In this document: piece after piece, positions 49,101-60,444 of the stretch | Numbering within the stretch: position 1 is the stretch's first letter | How the letters are laid out: every line of letters begins with the position of its first letter | Assembly: GCA_022885665.1 (NCBI GenBank) | Contig: JAGQDJ010000162.1 | Coordinates: 57,281-121,280, forward strand | DNA length: 64,000 bases | Reading direction: 5' to 3' | Source: Triops longicaudatus | Taxonomy: Eukaryota > Arthropoda > Branchiopoda > Notostraca > Triopsidae | Notes under the pieces: model-generated | Databases searched by the model: none | What the model was told of the DNA's origin: nothing | What the model saw: the letters and a program-made list of their open reading frames with translations, nothing else | Position numbers and translations under genes: made by a program

Positions 49101-52100
49101 ACGTACACGTAATTTTCTTCTTAACATGACGCATCCATTCACTACGTAGAGTTAAATCTCGTTATAACGAACCTTCTGGGAACTGAAAAATTGCTCGGTA
49201 TTTTCAATGTTTCTTATATCAGACATTTTCTTGAATACACTTAACTCTGCGCTTTACGTATAGTCAACTATAGCCGACAGTTCGTTATAAGTGTTCGTAA
49301 CAAGGTGGACTTGCCCAATATAGCCGAATCATTCAAGAATTATGCATAATTTATGAAGAAGTTCGTATGATTGTTCGTTATAGCGAGATTTCACCGTTAT
49401 TCATTAAAACCGATTTTTTTTAAAAAAAGCTTTCAATACGAGATTCTACAGTAGTCCATTATAACAGATAATTCGTTACAAGAGGGTTCGTTATAACGAG
49501 ATTTTACCGTAGTTCACTATAACCGACATTTTAATTAAAAAAATCGTTCGTTAGAAGGATTTATCATAGGCCACTATAGCCGACAACTCGTTATAAGACG
49601 GTTCGTTATAAAGGGACTTTACTGTAGCGAATACTATTATTGGCAACGTAATTTTACGGCAACAAAGAAGCCAAAAGGCAAAGCAATGAAAGGGGCGTTG
49701 TTTACCTGGCCCCTCCCACTTCGTGTACTCGATCGACTTACCAAGACCGTAAATTTGCCCGTTTCCAATTCTGTTCGTAAGGGAGGTATATGAGGCATGA
49801 AGGCTGTGAGTCCTTCCCGCGTACGCGTAATTTCATGCTGCTGGTACAGCGTGAAGGCTCGCTTGACGTCCCACTTTCGGGCCATCAGAAATTGCAAGGC
49901 CGTGTTCCATGCCAACGGACCCGAACCGCGACTCGCTCTCGAAGCATTCACTAACGATATGAATTCCTTGGCAGCCTGTCGTTTTTACAGGTGCGCGCAA
50001 GTTCCAAAGCGAGGGCGAACATAAAAGTACACACAAGAAAGTAAAACAAAAAATTTCTTTAGTTATCTCTCATCTCCCCACTTCCTAATTAACAAAACCC
50101 TTATTCGCTACGCTTGTTCATTTCCCCCTTTACAGTGAAATAAACTTGGGTTCATTATTCGCTGTTTCACCCTATTATTCCCTATCTCTCCTTGTTTTCC
50201 TTTTTCAATTAACGTTACAAACGCTTAGATGCGAAGCAAAATTTAAAAAAATACAGAGCTAATTTATTTACCTTAAAATTACGCCTATAAGACTTTTAGT
50301 TCATCAACATAATTTTAATGAAACATCATTACCGAACAAACATTCTTACGGGTATTTTTTAAATATATTGTTAATACTTTTAAATAAAAAATCAATAAAA
50401 AATAGTGAACACTAAAATTTTTGTAAAAATACATTTATATTTAAAAAAAGTATTAACACTCTCTTAATACTTAAAAAAAATTAAAGTTTTCAAAAATGTT
50501 TAAAAAAATACACATTTTTAAATATTCTTCATTTTTCTTAAAAATTATCGTTTGCCTGAAAGATAAGTGGAAGTCAAATATTCCAGTATAAGAATTCAAG
50601 GAAAAGATCGTTTATCGCCCGGGAATTGTTCACCTTTTACCCAATTTCGTTCACCGTAATTTATTCTTCTTCACATCGTAAATATTCGCTAGAAGGGAGA
50701 GACAAGTGAGAGAAAAAATGCAACCACGCATGTTATTAGACATGGCTGACGTTCCTTTCCAATGAACAATATGGTCAGTCGCAGGAAAAAACGGGAAATG
50801 GCCACTGGACCAGTTATAATGATCACTTAAATCCATGGGAAATGCGTTCGAATGCTCAAAACGGTGAAACTTTTTCTTCTCCGTCTCAGAAGTACAAACG
50901 GCACCTGCGTTGAATGGGAAACTGAAAGCCACGCGATTTGCTCCCATAAAAACCTATTACTCGTGCACTCAATACTTACAATTGGGGCAACTTTCCATAA
51001 ATAACAACGCTTCAATGTTTTCCTGTTTATTTATTTTCAAATTAATCTATTTATATAGTACTTATAGCACCTATTTTTAATATCTATACATTTTACATCT
51101 ATTTTAATATCTTTACGTTTTATATATAGTTTTAATACATATACATAATTGTAAATTGATTTAATGATATTTATTTATAAAAACTATTTTTCTCTTTATT
51201 TAGTATTTATTTTGGAAATTATTTATCTTTTTTACTTTTTATTGATTTTTGAAAATTCTACTTCGTTTTGTTTCTATTACAGATCCTAATAAGCTTCCCA
51301 ACATCCTCCATTACCTAAAAACTCGAAAACTTTTATTTACGGCCCACAGCCTTTTCTTCTTCTTAGCTCCCATTACACTCATTTCTGGACGGCAAGGGCG
51401 AAAAACCCTCCTCAAGCTTCATTTTACGCCACATAAGTGATCCCGAAAATCCCGACCGGGCTTTTTAGCTCTTTCTGGTCTTCAACACCCGCAAAAAAAG
51501 GCTGCTTTGCCTGGTTTTTTAAGTGCTGAATAAAAACATTCCACAGCTGCTGTTTTCTATGACGAAACTCTGCCAATACAGTACAGCACTGTGCTGCACA
51601 TGCTAATCCATCCCAAATTCCCACCCTCCACCTCCTCCCTCCTAAACGCTTTCGCTTTCAAAACCATATGCGCTGCAGATGGTACTCGTCTTTATCCCCC
51701 CCAACCCTCCACCCACCAACAAAGAATCTTTTTCACTCTAATCCTCGAATTCCCACACATGATGCACAACACTGAATTTCTGAACCCGTCCATGCCATAG
51801 TCCGCTACTGAAAGGCACACAACGCAGATCAGCGAACTTCATTTTTACACTGTCCGTACAAAACGAGTGTCCTTCAATGGTAACGAGGCTTTCGGCAATG
51901 CTCGTTTTTACACCACTATGCTGAATCTCGAAAGGAAACGTAATCGTAATAAATACTCTCCGTAAAAAAACGGGTGTTAATCAAGGCTAACGGACCATTT
52001 GGCAATATATATATTTTTGCGAACTTCCGATGCAAATTTTCTTTAAACTGTCCGTAAAAAACGGGTACCATCCAAGGCTGATGGACCATTGGGCAATACC

Positions 52101-53940
52101 CGTTCTTTTACACTAATATGCTGAATCTCGTGAAAAAATGGGGCAACGGTAATAAACTGTCCATAAATAACGGGTACGCATAAAAAACTTACATCCCATT
52201 AGGCAATAGCCGTTTTTTATGGTAATATGCTAAGAATATAGAAAGTTGAGGTAAGGTTGGACCCGGATCTAAGCAAAAACACGAGTGATCAAACATCAAT
52301 TCCGGTGACATATTTCGGAAATGTGAAAATGCGGTTTACCGAAATTGTGCGTAGGATCTGCTTGCAAGAGAATAACGCCTACAAGGAGTTTACTATTCAG
52401 TTTCTATTCACTTTATGAGCATTTGTTAAATCCAATTCAATTTATTTACTCAAATTTTGGCTTCAAACTAACGAATTTTCACTACTTTTAAAAAGAAAAA
52501 ATCCTCCATAAACTTGTCTACCTAAACTGACTTAAATTCCTTCAAACCATTTTATGTAATTCCAAAAATGACATTAAGAATTCCGGGAACCGTTGAACTG
52601 TCCATAAATAAAAGGTACGGTTTCAACATGTGCTTCCATAAACCAGCACTCAATTTTTATGGACTAATCGTACAGCAAAGGTCCAAACTCCGTGAAGAGA
52701 CGGGATTCGAGTACGGTGCCCCGAGTGGGAATACTAGCAGGTCACGTGACCACGTCTTCTGCTATTGATTAGGGATGTTGAGCCAAAGGTTGTAGGGAAA
52801 CAGGGGGGGCGGGGTATATTTCTGTTGACAAGGAGCTTGGGGCGGTCAATACCGAAAAGGGACAACGCTAATAGGAAATCGAAGTGAGATTGAAGCTATA
52901 CCACAGAGATGAAGAACAATGCAACAGGAGCCATTGTTCGGGTTGACTGTTCGGGGGTAACGGAAAATAACAATGAGTTGTTTAAAGTTAAAGCTTCCTG
53001 CTCTTTTTCTTTCCCTTCAGAAGAGTTCATCTCGAAGAGTTCCAGGTCGCATCTGCGTTGGTGGGTGAAAAGGGGACCGGAAATTAGACGGAGGCTATTT
53101 TGGCCCGACGGAAGCTTTGTTTACACTTGACGAGGTAGGTAGGCGTAGTCAACCTACCCTTTGTCAATACGATGAATCTTGAACTTGGCTGTGAAAATAA
53201 CTATGTACGGCGTGTGTTAAATGCGTTAGCACACCTTTGGGTAATTTAGAGCTTCGGTAAGTAAATTAGAGTCATTAACGCTAACTACTGCTGAAAAGGT
53301 GCCTCAATCTTGTAAAACAATCTTTTTTTCTTTCCAGCTCCATTTACCTTCAGAAATTTGACACTTAACCAAACTTTCAACAAACTCACTAACGTAACAC
53401 AGACCAACGTATATAACCAGGGGTGAAGCAGGGCTAATTGCACCCTCTCACGAACAGTGTACACGTTGCTGCTGGCCGCATTACAGTAAATTACGGTCAA
53501 TTAGACATTCTCCTCTCCAAGATACCTCGCAATCAAAGCAATCTTCGGGGATTTTTAAACTTAAAAAAATCTAACTATATAGTACTTTTAAGTACTGACA
53601 AAAGAATGCTGAAAATTTTCCCGAAATTTCGCAAATTACCCTAATCAAGCTCGGCGTCAATTTATAACCAGTGTACCCGAATCACTGGACAACAAATATT
53701 ATTTTTTATAATTTACCGTAAGGTTGCCCTTCATCCAATATATACATGCGCAATTTAACAGATTCGTATCCCAATCTTAACTCTAATTGCTGTCAAGTTT
53801 CATAATCTCCTTTAGAAAACAACTGAACAAATACACTGCGGGGGTAAAGCTGGTTGCGCTTAATTTCTTTATTAAGTTAAAGTTACCTCAATTTGATTGT
53901 CATCTAGCGTCATGACGCTGAAAGTTTTCGGCGTTTTCAT
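43102..53940 (-). CDS. PTPN9: Non-receptor tyrosine phosphatase PTPN9/PTP-Meg2 (Sec14 domain plus PTP domain)
   Basis: Ten exons (53887-53940, 49742-49975, 48014-48103, 47587-47727, 46696-46830, 45752-46003, 45427-45547, 44628-44826, 44050-44440, 43102-43536) total 2052 nt, or 683 aa, in phase. A CRAL-TRIO/Sec14 lipid-binding domain spans about residues 15-240 (AWNTALQFLMARKWDVKRAF, GLVFIYDM, AYPARLKKVLIVTAPLWFK). A long linker at about 245-400 carries polyproline and strongly acidic runs. The PTP domain follows with NKNRYTDVLCYDHSR, DYINANYVDGY, WPDYGVP (near 554) and the catalytic loop HCSAGIGRTGT with Cys near 601. Active-site residues are complete. PTP-Meg2 acts on secretory vesicles, where the Sec14 domain binds phosphoinositides and the phosphatase activates NSF; it also dampens JAK-STAT and receptor signalling. 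The human protein is 593 aa, so the linker is about 90 residues longer here. Exon 1 is small and isolated by a 3.9-kb intron, but its TLDDNQIE end joins in phase. Confidence 0.93.
49148..49627. mobile_element. Cluster of pogo/Tc1-like inverted-repeat elements
   Basis: Sequences of the type AAATCTCGTTATAACGAACC and its complement recur at about 49153, 49373, 49488, 49600 and in degraded form between. The left part (49148-49400) looks like one element with paired ends. The right part is a head-to-tail pile of end fragments with the shared block CACTATAACCGACA. The ends match the three MITEs in CRTC intron 1. It lies in PTPN9 intron 1, close to its second exon. Confidence 0.65.
49976..53886. other. 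PTPN9 intron 1 (3.9 kb)
   Basis: Holds AT-rich sequence (50.2-50.6 and 51.0-51.2 kb), the hairpin tandem repeat (51841-52235) and GC-richer unique sequence near 52.6-53.1 kb. A minus-strand frame of 98 codons at 50651-50947 and several plus-strand frames (for example 52909-53130) have no splice, family or codon support that I can see. No nested gene is claimed. Confidence 0.45.
51841..52235. repeat. Degenerate tandem repeat of hairpin-forming units
   Basis: About four units of 60-110 bp share ACTGTCCGTAAAAAACGGGT, CCAAGGCTGATGGACCATT, GGGCAATACCCGTTCTTTTA and CTAATATGCTGAATCTCG. Within a unit, GTAAAAAACGGGTA can pair with TACCCGTTCTTTTAC, giving a stem of about 15 bp around a ~40-nt loop. 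A fragment of the unit start recurs near 52598. In PTPN9 intron 1. Confidence 0.7.
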
Positions 53941-54890
53941 AATTAATCCGAGACCGATTAGTTCCCACAAAGCGCAAAACTTAAAGCACGATACACTCCT
54001 TTAGTTCACTAATCCATTTCAATCAAGAAAACACGGAACAAGAACCACCAAAAGCAAACGGAACTACGCATAAATGGAAACAAGAACTGCACGGCAGCGC
54101 CACGCGGCGAGGTCCTTCACCTGCGAAGCCGGTTGAGCGACTAAAAGGGAAGCAATAATGAAAGCCGAGACCACGGCAAGTTAGACTGGGGGGGGGGGGA
54201 TCTGGGCATGAAAAGGCAAGTGAGGAAGTGAACGCCCCTTGGTGTCCCCTAACGGTGGTTATCGTTCCTTCCTTGGGTCGCAAAACGACCGAACGTTTTT
54301 CTTCTAAAGGAAGGAAACACAAATTAAGAGGAAATTAAAGAGAAGCGGGGGTTCTCCTTACACACAAAAAAAGGAACAAGAAAGACTGCTATTACTAGAA
54401 AATGAGACTCGCATATGTGTGCGCACATGGACGATGACAGATTTTTTTTGTGAAATTGGAGCCTATGTGTCCGGTCTATTCAGCCTAGACACATATGGAT
54501 TAGTAAATGACCTGACCAGATGTGGTAGAAAAGTCCTGTCATGGCAACACCTCTGTAGCTTAAGGGGGAAAGTGAAGTGTCACGATGAAAGGAATTCATT
54601 TTTTTATATCCAGATTTCAAGGGCGGGGAAAAGGTGAATGAAACACTTGCCAGGAATTTAAAGCGACTCAACGCAACGGAGATAATGTCGTATTACATCA
54701 ACTAGTTTGTTAGGAATCAAAACGTTTTTTTTTTTGCTTCTTCTGGTCTATTTCGGCTAATTTTTAAATTATACCACAGAATTTTAGAAATAACATATCT
54801 GCACAAACCTTCTTGATGTTGTTAAAGTCGATCACCTGAACACGACTGACCATTTTCTTTAAAGAAAATGACCAATAAAAACAAAACAAA

Positions 54891-55000
54891 TAATCCATAA
54901 GTTATAGCACGGGAAAAGGGTCGAAGTTCGTGAGCTAATTCTGAACACCGAATTTCCTTACAGGTCAAAGATTGTGTGTGCATTTTGACTTAATTTGCAT
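54891..55000 (+). repeat. Dispersed repeat family, copy 3
   Basis: CCATAAGTTATAGCACGGG, AAAAGGGTCGAAGTTC, CTGAACACCGAATTT and GTCAAAGATTGT follow the family order. It is a near neighbour of the copy at 55109. Confidence 0.7.
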
Positions 55001-55108
55001 AAAGACGGGTCTACCATCTTGTTTAATATCTGGTTTACTGATTCACTGCCTTTCTGAAAAAGAAGCTTCCATATTAATTGTCTTTAAGTTGCGAAAAGTG
55101 CTCCCCTC

Positions 55109-55215
55109 CAAAAACCCATAAGCTGTAACACGGGAAAAGGGTCGAAGTTCACTAGGTAACGTTGAACACCAAACTTGCTTGGAGGTAAAAGGCTGTTAGT
55201 GCGTTTGAATTTGGT
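55109..55215 (+). repeat. Dispersed repeat family, copy 4
   Basis: AAAAACCCATAAGCTGTAAC, GGGAAAAGGGTCGAAGTTC, GGTAACGTTGAACACC and AAAAGGCTGTTAG match copy 1 closely. Similarity with copy 1 continues weakly for another ~130 bp (GGAGCTTCT and TCATAGTTGTCTTT blocks). Confidence 0.7.
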
Positions 55216-55602
55216 GACACAAGGAGTAGTATTTAAATTTCCTTTCTGCCAATAACGGAGCTTCTAATTCTCATAGTTGTCTTTTTGTAGTGAAAATTCC
55301 AAAACACTGAGAATGTGTTAAACGAAACTTAGCTTTGAGATGTGTTCAGCGAAAGACAAAGTGTTTATATATGAAAAATTCGGAGTTTACTCATTATGCT
55401 CTAGTATCAGCGTCAGCAGACAAACCGGCGCCTTAACAAGATACTTTTGTAGGTGTGCAATGTCAGTTCCGGTGTAGAAATAGGATATCGTATCCGGACT
55501 GGTAATCCGCCTTTAAGTCCGGGCACACATTAACTGAAAGCTTAGACGCATTTCTCAAGGAACTGTGGCACTTTAAATACGTAAATATTTTAAACAGGAA
55601 AA

Positions 55603-55901
55603 TTAGAGTAACACATAATGCGTTTTTTTTTCTTCGGAAAATTTAGCTCCGGAGTGAAACATTGGAGCAAACATGTTGAGACTTAGGTATTCAGGAAATG
55701 ACGACAGCGTAATCTGATAAGAAATGCTTTTATTTGAAAAGCCGACTTCGTAGTACTCATACAGAAGGCTTTGTAACTTAGTACTGCGCATCTGTTGCCC
55801 TGATACGACAATCTCTCGTTTAACGGTTGCTCAACAACCTGATCTTTGCTAAGAGACGCCAGAAAATTGCGACTCAATTTGTCATTAAGAAACAACGCCA
55901 T
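55603..55901 (-). pseudogene. Two overlapping protein-like frames, possibly a broken gene
   Basis: Starting at an ATG at 55901 the minus strand is open to 55683 (MALFLNDKLSRNF). A second frame, open from about 55791 to 55603, begins in the middle of the first. Each has a natural-looking composition up to or from the same point near 55795, as if one reading frame had shifted by one base. A GT (GCGCA|GTACTAAG) also lies there and could be a splice donor instead. No family was recognised; it may belong to the islands at 56.2-56.8 kb. Confidence 0.22.
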
Positions 55902-56190
55902 TAAATAAATTACGTGCAAGTCTCACCTAACTTTGAAATCGGTTATTTTTTCCTTCGACTGTTCACAGAGAAAAAAAGGGTTATTAAAAAGCTCTACTGT
56001 ATAAATTCACCGAATTCTTTGGTAGTTGCTTTTGCGTAAGCCGACAATAGCTTCTAGAGCTTATTAAAATTCATTTACAGAGTCAAAATATGCAGAAACC
56101 CCGTCGAAATCTCCGACGTATTATACTGTAATGCTATAATAATATATTAATATTATCGAGACCAAAATGGACTTAAAATACGACACAACA

Positions 56191-56788
56191 CTATTCGACC
56201 GCTAGGAACAAGTGTCCGGCTTTCTCGTCACACCGTGGCCGGGGGAAGCGTGTCTGCTCAGGCATACACGGACCGGTCATGGGTGGAGCGCTGGGGTTTT
56301 TGTTCGATTTGCCACAATGACAAGTTTTGACTTCAAAGACACGCTCCTTTAATCTGGACAAGTTAAGCACGCAAGCTTTCAACATACGTAGGGATAAATA
56401 CAGTAGAACCTACACGGCAGAAGTTTATGTACAGCTAAGAATAAAGAACCCAGTACCCACTTGTTCGCATAAAACCTTGTAATAACAACCCAATGGTTGA
56501 TCCTCTTTGACGTAAATGACAAACTTAGACACCATTTACTTCGTTACTGGGGGTAAACTACCCTAATAAATTTTCAGCCTTGAAAAGGCCTCGTCTCATT
56601 TGGGAAACATGATCCCACCGAGTCAAATAAGAGCAAAAAAGACATAAATTCTTACCAGCTCTTCCTTGGGTGACAGCTGGTCCGCCATGTTTCACTTGCA
56701 CTGTTGCACGATTTTTGTTTTCTATATTGGTTTTGATACAATTAACAATTTGCGTCTCGTCGGTTAGTTTTATAAACGCAAAATACAT
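56191..56788 (-). CDS. Candidate small unrecognised gene (several coding-like islands)
   Basis: Three minus-strand islands look coding. First, 56656-56788 opens with MYFAFIKLTDETQ and ends at a good donor (G|GTAAGAA); an alternative ATG at 56688 in a strong context gives MADQLSPKEEL to the same donor. Second, 56461-56535 (from an ATG) reads MVSKFVIYVKEDQPLGC to a GT. Third, 56191-56346 follows an AG and reads ERVFEVKTCHCGK, then Pro- and Cys-containing sequence, to a stop. Islands two and three join in phase to give 76 aa. Island one does not join island two without a stop. The divergent position 190 bp from cyclophilin B favours a real promoter here. No family was recognised. Confidence 0.3.
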
Positions 56789-56976
56789 GTAATGCAGTTT
56801 TAATTATATTTTTGGAAGCAAGATAAGGCAACAGCCAATGGCAAAAATCCACCTCAACCTTGGTCAAAAGCCGCCGATTTAGATGGAGAAAACAGACTAG
56901 GCTAGTTACTTAGGTCTGTAGTTTCGTCGGAGGGAATCTTCAATTTCTGTCTGTGATTTGGCTGGCTAGTACAACA

Positions 56977-58207
56977 ATGGTTCGTTGGCTTGTGTTGTTG
57001 CCCATTTGTGGCCTTTTTGTCCTAGCTTCTGCCTCGTCAGGAGCTGAAAGCAAGGGACCCAAAGTTACACAAAAGGTATAAGAAAAACGTTTAAATTTCC
57101 GGTAATTAATTACGTAACTTCTTACCCGTAACGATTCTTCCAAATAGATTTGTTCTAAACCTTCAAGCGTCTTAATGCATCTTATATAATTCAAAATTTG
57201 CTGTAACGTGTGTTGGTACCCATTACCTCCCTAAACCGGTTCTCCGTCTTTCAGAAAGATCTCTTGTCCGATACCGCGTTTCTTGCACATGTTCTCTTGC
57301 TCAGATACATGTTAAACCATAAGTATTACACTCTTATCTAATTTTCGAAGCATAACACAATCGTTTCACCTCGTCTGGAAAAGTTTATTAGTATCGATTT
57401 GAACCAATAGTAATGAGCTTTCTAGCACACGTAATTTTGGATTAATTACTAGTGAAAAAGAGTGTAGATCCTATTATAACGCACTTCTGTTTGATTTCAG
57501 GTCTGGTTTGATATTAAAATCGGAGATGAAGAAGTTGGCCGCGTCGAAATCGGTTTGTTTGGCAAAACGGTGCCTAAAACTGCCCAAAACTTCGCAGAAT
57601 TAGCTAAAAAACCGGCCGGAGAAGGTTACAAAGGTTCCATCTTCCACCGTGTGATCAAAGATTTCATGATCCAGGGCGGAGATTTCACGAATCGTGATGG
57701 AACCGGCGGTCGCAGCATTTATGGCGAACGCTTCCCTGACGAAAACTTCAAAGTAAGCTCGCGAGAGATTAGATTGTTGCAATATAATTTCTATTTCTTT
57801 AATTTTTTTTAAATAAACACTTCTTATTTTTATTTCGTTATTATATTTGCGAGAAACTATAATATATTTAGGGAAATTTTAAGCGTTATAGCATTAAAGA
57901 GAATTTTAATAATTATTTTCTGGTGATTTAGCTTAAACATTACGGCGCTGGTTGGTTGTCAATGGCCAACGCCGGCAAGGACACCAACGGTTCTCAATTT
58001 TTCATCACAACCAAGAAAACTCCATGGTTAGACGGTCGTCATGTTGTTTTCGGCAAAGTGCTCAAGGGAATGGACATCGTCCGTAAAATCGAAAACACCA
58101 AAACCGATGGTCGCGATCGTCCCGCTAAAGAAGTCACCATCGCTGATTGTGGCGCTGAAGACGTAGCTGAACCTTTCGGAGTCTCCAAAGATGACGCTAC
58201 TGAATAA
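56977..58207 (+). CDS. PPIB: Cyclophilin B-like peptidyl-prolyl cis-trans isomerase (secretory pathway)
   Basis: Three exons (56977-57075, 57501-57752, 57932-58207) give 627 nt, or 208 aa. Residues 1-22 are a signal peptide (MVRWLVLLPICGLFVLASAS), so it enters the ER. The cyclophilin fold follows with the catalytic block FHRVIKDFMIQGGDF near 82, MANAGKDTNGSQFFI, and TPWLDGRHVVFGKV, whose Trp near 149 is the cyclosporin-contact residue. All catalytic residues are present. The ending DDATE is not a KDEL-type signal; cyclophilin B also lacks a canonical one and is held through ER partners. It speeds proline isomerisation in folding secretory proteins such as collagens. The gene converges on PTCD2. 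Confidence 0.96.
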
Positions 58208-58490
58208 ACTAAAAAACATCTCAGTGCATGTGTGATTTTTTTCCCTTTTTTGTGCTAAAAGAAATACAAGTCTGGAACTTGACAAAAAATGTTTTTATTT
58301 CTTTTACATTACTAAACGTTTTTGGCTCAATTACTAAAACTTTTCAACAGCTTCCTGCTTGAAATATCCCCATGGCAAAACAATCTGGGATTAAGTGTCA
58401 ACAGTAAGCCACTCCTCCTTGTGGGGCGACACCAGGCAAGTTGGAGATCATATTGTTTTATGGGTGACGAGTTTTAGATTCGATGACAGA

Positions 58491-60444
58491 TTATTCCATT
58501 TCCCTCAAACCGGGTCTACGAGGATAGCGACTGTAGGACTGGTTGCCTTGAGAACTGTCTCGTCTTCGGTCGAAAGAAGCACCCACCATGCTACGGTTGC
58601 GGTCACGAGGCCCCGCCCCCCAGGTATCCCGATCACGGGGCTGCAAGCTTTGGATATTTGCAGTCAAGGCTGCATCCAAAGTCTATTTTTTAGAAATAAG
58701 TAAATAAATTATTCAATGTATCCTGCAACACAAAATCGATCAGTGAAAACTAGCAAAGTTTCATGTGAAACAGAGTGACTTGAATGACACGAATAAATCT
58801 GCTTTACCGAAGGTTCGATGTGACCTCGATCTTGGAAAGCCTTCTTGATGTTCTGGAAGTCCGAGATGTGTTCTTTGTTCTGGGAATTATTGATCAAAGC
58901 TTCGATTCTGTCAACCTGAAAAAATTCCGAAGTATCATTAATGGCCTTTTTATTTTATTTTTAAATATTTCCAAATTGTAAATATCACCTACCACGTCAG
59001 TGTAATATGAGCGTTTGCGATCTTCGGGCGAGTCTACTTCGAGTCCTGATCGCAAAAGTGCTAAACAGTCTTCTATGCGGCCAACTTCGGCTAATGCCAA
59101 TGCCTGCAATTTAAAAGAAAGTTACCAAGCAGACACTATGACAAATATAAAAATAATAAATAAATAATAAGAAGAAGAAGCAATAAAATAATCATAATAA
59201 TTAAAAAAAAAACTAATAAGAAGCCTAATGGTTTACTTTGAGGTTGCGGACAGTCACGTAGTTGTTTTGCTTCGTGACGGAGAGAATATCTAAAGCCATA
59301 GCGGGATTGTTCTGGTTAATCGCCAAGCCGGCAGCAAACGTCAGTGCACGACGCATGGGAACGTGGCCGTCTTTGTTGGCTTGCTCCAAAATGTTGCAAG
59401 CTTGTTGGAAACTTTCAGGAGTGTTCTTCAAGTGGAAAATTATGCATCCATTAGGCATATATTCGTTCAATTAAATTGTTGAGAATCACCATTTTGTATA
59501 AGGCAGCCATGGCTAAGATCAAGCAATTCTTGGGATATTTGTTGCCTTGAATATTTCGCTCTTGAGCCAAGTGGAACACTTCTAGTACTTCGGAGTACAT
59601 TTTATTGACGTAGAGCAAGTCCATGAGGATTTGGAAGGTCATCAACTGATCGAACATACCACTCAAAGCAGGATCTTTGACAGCCTACAGTGCGAAAGAG
59701 AAGTATTAGGAGTGAACCGCTATCACACAGGCATATTTAAGATGATTACCGCCAAAGCAGCTTGAGGATTGTTGGTGAAATAGTAATAACGCATAACAAC
59801 TGGGCCGAAGACGAAAGAACCGAATCTTACCCCGGAGCTTTGTTGGTTGAACCTAAAAAATTAGATACACTATATTATTTCTTGCTCACTTCTTTAAATT
59901 CTATTCCTATTTTTAGTTTAAAAATATTTTTTTAGTAATTTTTTGTGAATCCCACTTGGTGAGCATTTTGAGCAAAAGCTCGACATCTTCCGGGTTATTT
60001 TCGGCTAAATGGACCATGTTTTTCAGGTCGTCTGTGAAGATGAGATTTTGCTTCTGAGCACTGACGAAGTCCTTCATGCGTGAGCGAAATTTCTCGGGCA
60101 TGGATGGACCACTGTACTGCAATTTCGTCCTTTCACGTGATTCTTGATAGGACGTGAGACCTAACGCTTCTGCTGTGTACAAATACCGTAAACCTACAAA
60201 AAGGCGAGATTAATCACTCGTATTACTACAGTTATTCAATGTTTACACAAAAGTGCAGTTAAGAAAGCTAAGAACAGGAAATAAAAGAAGGAAAATTCAA
60301 AGATAAACGCTTCAAGTTTCACGAAAATTGTTAAAGTAAACCAGTGTTGTAAGAATTTTTTGAAATGCTTGAATGTATATTTGAAAAGTTACCTTGCACT
60401 GCAGTGGCTTGATTTTTCAGGAGGAAATTACTGCGTTGAAGCAT
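58491..60444 (-). CDS. PTCD2: Pentatricopeptide repeat protein PTCD2-like (mitochondrial RNA processing)
   Basis: Eight exons (60393-60444, 59956-60193, 59750-59852, 59490-59684, 59237-59425, 58993-59103, 58808-58915, 58491-58682) total 1188 nt, or 395 aa; human PTCD2 has 388. The first ~25 residues are basic and Ser/Gln-rich, like a mitochondrial presequence. Landmarks are LYTAEALGLTSYQ, FTDDLKNMVHLAE, VRFGSFVFGPVVMR, ILMDLLYVNKMYSEVLEVF and NTPESF, all in PTCD2 order, within helical PPR-like repeats. In mice PTCD2 is needed to process the mitochondrial transcript that yields mature cytochrome b mRNA. The last ~45 residues are unusually Arg/Asp/Ser/Gly-rich (GASFDRRRDSSQGNQ), perhaps an RNA-binding tail. 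One join uses a donor of the form AA|GTGGGA. Confidence 0.88.

Larger units (their letters stand above)
53941..56976. other. Region between PTPN9 and cyclophilin B
   Basis: Begins with the PTPN9 5' UTR and promoter, which is GC-richer to about 54.3 kb and has a run of 11 G at 54188. Two forward copies of the dispersed repeat follow (54891 and 55109). Between 55.6 and 56.8 kb on the minus strand lie several protein-like frames, entered separately. The last ~190 bp is a divergent promoter with cyclophilin B. Confidence 0.45.

Noticed and set aside
50651..50947. 98-codon minus-strand frame in PTPN9 intron 1
   Set aside because: Open and fairly protein-like, but without recognisable motifs or fitting splice sites; the two PTPN9 exons join without it.
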